Shown: positions 53,701 through 56,762 of the stretch, piece by piece
How the letters are laid out: every line of letters begins with the position of its first letter
How positions within the stretch are numbered: position 1 is the stretch's first letter
From: an uncultured Paraglaciecola sp.
GTDB taxonomy: Bacteria; Pseudomonadota; Gammaproteobacteria; Enterobacterales; Alteromonadaceae
Length of the DNA: 56,762 nt
Reading direction: 5' to 3'
Assembly (NCBI GenBank): GCA_947498355.1
Contig: CANMKA010000025.1
Span: 1-56,762 of the forward strand
Program-made: the position numbers and the translations under genes
The notes under the pieces: generated by a model
Database searches by the model: none
What the model was told of the DNA's origin: nothing
Seen by the model: only the letters and a program-made list of their open reading frames with translations

Positions 53701-54723
53701 TTAAAGTTGTTGTAATGCCATGTCAGTTTGGAACTGCATGTAGGCGTTTATTTTGGCATGATTTGGACTCCAGCCAAGTAAAAAACGATGAAAATCGGCC
53801 CATGCGACTGGATAAAGATGTCGCCATTCCTCCACTAGGGACCTTGAATCAATAGTTTCTCTGTTAGGAAGTACTGAATACACGTCTAGCGCATTGACCA
53901 GTTGGTGAAGATACACATCAAGCAAATGCTCCCCTTGTGTAAACAGAGTGTGTTGGTCGAGACAGCTCCCTAATAAATAAGCTAAATCTTTAACTCCGAC
54001 ACCGCCGCCCACGTACTGAAAGTCGACTGCCGCCACACTTTGTTCTGCAAAGCAAAAATTAGCGACTTTAGCATCGCCGTGGACTAGGGTTTGATGCTGG
54101 GCATTGCACAATTTTTGGTCGATGAGATGAGCAGCTGATTTTAAGGCGCAATTGGCCATGGCTTGATATTCATCGATTCGCGTATCTAAATGCCAATACG
54201 TACCAACTGGCCATAGAGAGTGAGTATTGGTCCCTAAATGCTTAGCATGAAAATGGGCTAACCATGAAATGACAGGTAAAACTGAATCGGCATCTAACTG
54301 AGAGTAACGCTGGGTAAAACCAAGATAATCGAGATCTTCAAGCACCAAAATAGACTGTGCGCCCTGCTCAGAATATTGAATTGAATCACAATCATGTTCA
54401 GGATAAGGCTCTGCGCCTTCGGGGACGATCAGCCCCAGCAATTTAGGGATACGACAATAGATATCGGAAGATTGCGCATATTTTTGATAAAACGTCGCTT
54501 CAATCTGATAAGAGCGCACCTTACGTTGATGACTCGCGTTAGTGCTCCATCCTCTGGGGTGCACCGCAGATGAGGGTGGACAAATTACCTTTACGACAAA
54601 CGATTGTTGGTGCTTAGGGCTGAATACTCGCACAATTTCACCGTAATCACTCCACAACGACTGGACCTTACTCACCCAACTAAGTTGCGGGTCATCAAGC
54701 AATTTACTCACACTATCAATCAC
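53701..54723 (-). CDS. Aminoglycoside/choline-phosphotransferase-like kinase
   Basis: The 340-residue protein has the eukaryotic-like kinase fold of the APH/CHK group: an N-lobe with FVVKVICPP (Lys), a hinge LVLEDLDYLGF, the catalytic loop HGDAKVANFCF (H-G-D...N) and VDFQYVGGGVGVKDLAYLLG in the place of DFG. It probably phosphorylates a small molecule, which I cannot name. It leads the operon with the membrane gene and ABC exporter, so the metabolite may be exported or imported in modified form. It starts 109 bp from the divergent DUF2797 gene. Confidence 0.85.
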   Translation of the reverse strand: MIDSVSKLLDDPQLSWVSKVQSLWSDYGEIVRVFSPKHQQSFVVKVICPPSSAVHPRGWSTNASHQRKVRSYQIEATFYQKYAQSSDIYCRIPKLLGLIVPEGAEPYPEHDCDSIQYSEQGAQSILVLEDLDYLGFTQRYSQLDADSVLPVISWLAHFHAKHLGTNTHSLWPVGTYWHLDTRIDEYQAMANCALKSAAHLIDQKLCNAQHQTLVHGDAKVANFCFAEQSVAAVDFQYVGGGVGVKDLAYLLGSCLDQHTLFTQGEHLLDVYLHQLVNALDVYSVLPNRETIDSRSLVEEWRHLYPVAWADFHRFLLGWSPNHAKINAYMQFQTDMALQQL

Positions 54724-54832
54724 TAATTAGCCCTTTTGCCTAAATAGATAAATGCCCTCAATGGCGGTTGAGACTCGGATAAGATTACAGTAGCATGCCT
54801 GCGTTTTATAACCGAGCAGAATGAGGCCCGTT

Positions 54833-55669
54833 ATGGCTATTTTCGAAGGAAACATACGCAAAATGCGCGTATCGACAGACAGCAACCACCTTGCCCAATA
54901 CCATCTCCCCATTGGCGAGCAATCTCTTGAAATGAATTCACTGATAGGCCAAACCATTACGGTAAAACATACGGGTAATATTCACTGCATTAATTGTGCA
55001 GTCCTAACGAAGAAAAGCTTCAATCAAGGATACTGCTATCGCTGCCTAACCAGACTAGCTCAATGTGACAGCTGTATTATTAAACCCGAGCTTTGCCACT
55101 ACGATGCTGGCACCTGTCGCGAACCAGCATGGGGAGAAGTGAACTGCTTATCTGATCACTTCGTCTACTTAGCAAATACAGGCACGGTTAAGGTTGGTAT
55201 TACTCGGCATGTAACCGATGGTGTATCAAGCCGCTGGATAGATCAGGGTGCCAGCCAAGCAATCGCCATAATGCGTGTTCAAAATCGCTTAACCAGTGGC
55301 ATGGTCGAAACTGCATTTAAAGCCCACATAGCCGATAAAACCAATTGGCGAACTATGCTTAAGGGACATCCGGAGCAGGTTGATTTAGTCGAATTAAAAG
55401 AGTCACTCCTCACCGAAATAGAACCCGAACTAGACGAGATCATCGAAGAATATGGTTTTCAGGCCATCAATATCACAGATTCTGCGCCAATCGACATACG
55501 TTATCCCGTTACTCAATACCCTAGCAAAGTCAAATCCATCAACTTAGATAAAGAAGGTCAATTCAGTGGTAACTTACTGGGAATAAAGGGGCAATATTTA
55601 ATGTTAGACGGCGATCGGGTAATCAATATGCGTAAATATGCTGGCTACGAATTAAGCATAGAAGTGTAG
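54833..55669 (+). CDS. DUF2797 protein with zinc-binding cysteines
   Basis: The 278-residue protein has the DUF2797 pattern: CxxC-type cysteines (IHCINCAVLTKKSFNQGYCY, RCLTRLAQCDSC, CHYDAGTCREPAWG) that look zinc-binding, then a GIY-YIG-like block, VYLANTGTVKVGITRH...SRWIDQGA, RLTSGMVE, DKTNWRTMLKG. The YLANTG...VGITR signature recalls the GIY-YIG nuclease superfamily, but no nuclease activity has been shown. ATG 54833 (MAIFEG) is chosen over the frame start 54821. It is divergent from the phosphotransferase gene. Confidence 0.82.
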   Translation: MAIFEGNIRKMRVSTDSNHLAQYHLPIGEQSLEMNSLIGQTITVKHTGNIHCINCAVLTKKSFNQGYCYRCLTRLAQCDSCIIKPELCHYDAGTCREPAWGEVNCLSDHFVYLANTGTVKVGITRHVTDGVSSRWIDQGASQAIAIMRVQNRLTSGMVETAFKAHIADKTNWRTMLKGHPEQVDLVELKESLLTEIEPELDEIIEEYGFQAINITDSAPIDIRYPVTQYPSKVKSINLDKEGQFSGNLLGIKGQYLMLDGDRVINMRKYAGYELSIEV

Positions 55670-55702
55670 TAGCTATCGGCATAAATAAGTCATAGGCGTT
55701 AT

Positions 55703-56347
55703 CTATAACAAAGAGCTAAACCAACGTCCTTTGCGAGGCAGATAATGATTGTTCGCATTTAAAGAAAAATACACACCAATCGCCTGCCCTTGTATTTCAG
55801 CCTCGGGAACAAAGCCAATATAACGAGAGTCACTACTCTTGTTGCGATTGTCGCCCAACACTAAATAATGACCGGCTGGCACCACGACCTCAGAAAACGC
55901 ATCAAAGGCTTGTTGCACAGAGCTAAACTTCATTAAGGTTTGATAATGTTGGGTTATTTCCCATTTTGTTTCTGGACGAGGGCCAGCTTGATACTTGCTA
56001 GCTAGGCCATTAATCGACAACACATTATTGTGCATAGCGACTTTATCACCGGGAACACCTATTACACGCTTAACCAAACGCTCGTCAGCCTGCTTGGATT
56101 TAAACACGACTATCTCCCCTTTTACTGGCTGTCCAGTCTTAGCAATTACGATATCGGTAAAGGGAACCTCTAAACTGTAAGCCATTTTATTAACGAAAAT
56201 ACGATCTCCAATAAGGATATTCGGCTGCATCGAGCCTGAAGGGACGGTATACCAATCAGCAAATGTACTGCGTGAAGCAAACAATAGAAACATCACGAAC
56301 AAAAATCCCCAATTTTCTTTTATTAATGCAGTTAACCTGTTGTTCAT
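55703..56347 (-). CDS. lepB: Signal peptidase I (short type)
   Basis: The 214-residue membrane protease has one N-terminal membrane helix (NWGFLFVMFLLFASRSTF), catalytic Ser39 in VPSGSMQP and catalytic Lys93 in LVKRVIGVPGD, plus GDNRNKSSDSRYIGFVPEAE. It is shorter than E. coli LepB (324), which has two membrane spans; the one-span form is common as a second signal peptidase. It is not next to lepA/rnc. It converges with the DUF2797 gene; a paralogue elsewhere is likely to be the main one. Confidence 0.93.
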   Translation of the reverse strand: MNNRLTALIKENWGFLFVMFLLFASRSTFADWYTVPSGSMQPNILIGDRIFVNKMAYSLEVPFTDIVIAKTGQPVKGEIVVFKSKQADERLVKRVIGVPGDKVAMHNNVLSINGLASKYQAGPRPETKWEITQHYQTLMKFSSVQQAFDAFSEVVVPAGHYLVLGDNRNKSSDSRYIGFVPEAEIQGQAIGVYFSLNANNHYLPRKGRWFSSLL

Positions 56348-56609
56348 ATTTTTTCCTTGATGACGTAAGAAACTTGAGAAACGTAAGAGACTTGAAAAAC
56401 TTGATTGATATGAACGTCAGTAAAGTAAAAAGTTTAGAGCTGCAATGTAAGAAAATATGTCAAATAGACAAGCGAAAATAAGCGAGAGTGATTAGCATGG
56501 CAAATGCCAAGACTTTAGATGCAAATTTGGGGATTGTTCGAATTGAGTAAGCTAACTAGCTGGCAACTCAACACGAAGAAGCGATAAAGGCCTTATACCG
56601 TATATGGTA
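56348..56609. other. Intergenic, nothing definite
   Basis: An A/T-rich stretch of about 260 bp between lepB and the right-edge gene. It has imperfect ACTTGARAAAC direct repeats at about 56367-56402 and a 17-codon frame (56496-56549, starts MANAKTLD), without a ribosome site I trust. Confidence 0.3.
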
Positions 56610-56762
56610 TTAAACCTCTTGGCCATCATACTTTGCTGCCAAGTCATCGAGTTCTGAACAAGTGTAGTCAAACCCTTTACCGTCAAACTGATATTCAACT
56701 CTCACCGAGTCAGAACCATTAAATAACTTAGCTTTGACTTTTGCCACAGGCCAATGCTTCAG
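56610..56762 (-). CDS. C-terminal end of an unknown protein, cut by window edge
   Basis: An open minus-strand frame runs from the right edge to TAA at 56610-56612; 50 residues are visible (LKHWPVAKVKAKLFNGSDSV, RVEYQFDGKGFDYTCSELDD, LAAKYDGQEV). It has no motif I recognise. Regular codon use and lack of stops over the visible part suggest a real gene whose start lies beyond the window. Confidence 0.6.
   Translation of the reverse strand: MKHWPVAKVKAKLFNGSDSVRVEYQFDGKGFDYTCSELDDLAAKYDGQEV

Noticed and set aside
56496..56549. 17-codon peptide gene
   Set aside because: Too short with no ribosome site or conserved context to call.

Overview
The window reads as chromosome of a marine gammaproteobacterium of the order Alteromonadales (Alteromonas/Glaciecola/Paraglaciecola-like). 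The evidence is the gene content and order: a TonB2 operon with TtpC and DUF3450 genes, the tkt-epd-pgk block divergent from metK, E. coli-like SerA, Epd and PPK1 proteins, many outer-membrane proteins and moderate GC. The genus is inferred; no rRNA or tRNA gene is present to test it.

Layout. (1) 1-2510 is an accessory edge: the 3' end of an IS3-family element, a lone HEPN-domain gene, a decayed integron integrase, and three imperfect ~240-bp tandem repeats. (2) 2515-9467 carries two DUF1566 (Lcl-type) exported proteins, the PrsK/PrsR two-component pair usually tied to PEP-CTERM/exosortase biology, and a KASIII-like ketoacyl synthase. (3) 9625-11768 is an ECF sigma / membrane anti-sigma / coiled-coil envelope protein operon with overlapping genes. 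(4) 11896-17008 is a six-gene TonB2-type energy-transduction operon (DUF3450, TtpC, ExbB, ExbD, TonB, TPR). (5) 17266-26175 holds a small secreted protein, a TonB-dependent receptor with a beta-helix lipoprotein, an OprP-like porin, and the PiT phosphate transporter with its DUF47 partner. (6) 26434-31919 holds a GcvR-like ACT protein, ppk-ppx and a diguanylate cyclase. (7) 32006-40582 is central metabolism (pgk, epd, tkt, metK), an M48 lipoprotein peptidase, an MscS channel and a small membrane protein. (8) 40791-56762 holds rsmE, a GAF histidine kinase, serA, a YgiQ-type radical SAM protein, a chemoreceptor with a partner NIT-like sensor, a lytic transglycosylase, a deformylase, an ABC exporter operon, a DUF2797 protein, a second-type signal peptidase I, and a partial gene at the right edge.

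The main discovery is regulatory. Pho-box-like direct repeats (7-bp half-sites spaced by 4 bp) occur upstream of three operons, each with a -10-like hexamer exactly 10 bp downstream: the whole TonB2 operon (three consecutive half-sites, 17079-17107), the lipoprotein-TBDR operon (22223-22240), and the DUF47-PiT operon (26270-26287). With the porin and ppk-ppx nearby, this suggests a phosphate-starvation regulon that supplies its own TonB energy source for a TonB-dependent phosphorus-scavenging receptor. The substrate is unknown.

A second regulatory observation is a pair of tandem MetJ boxes (14/16 match) upstream of serA, matching a weaker array at metK, which would link serine synthesis to methionine/SAM control. 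Other points of note are a chemoreceptor without a periplasmic domain that overlaps a NIT-like sensor gene, a MITE-like inverted-repeat element followed by a 9-bp microsatellite, an 8-bp microsatellite beside serA, and PrsK/PrsR without visible PEP-CTERM partners.
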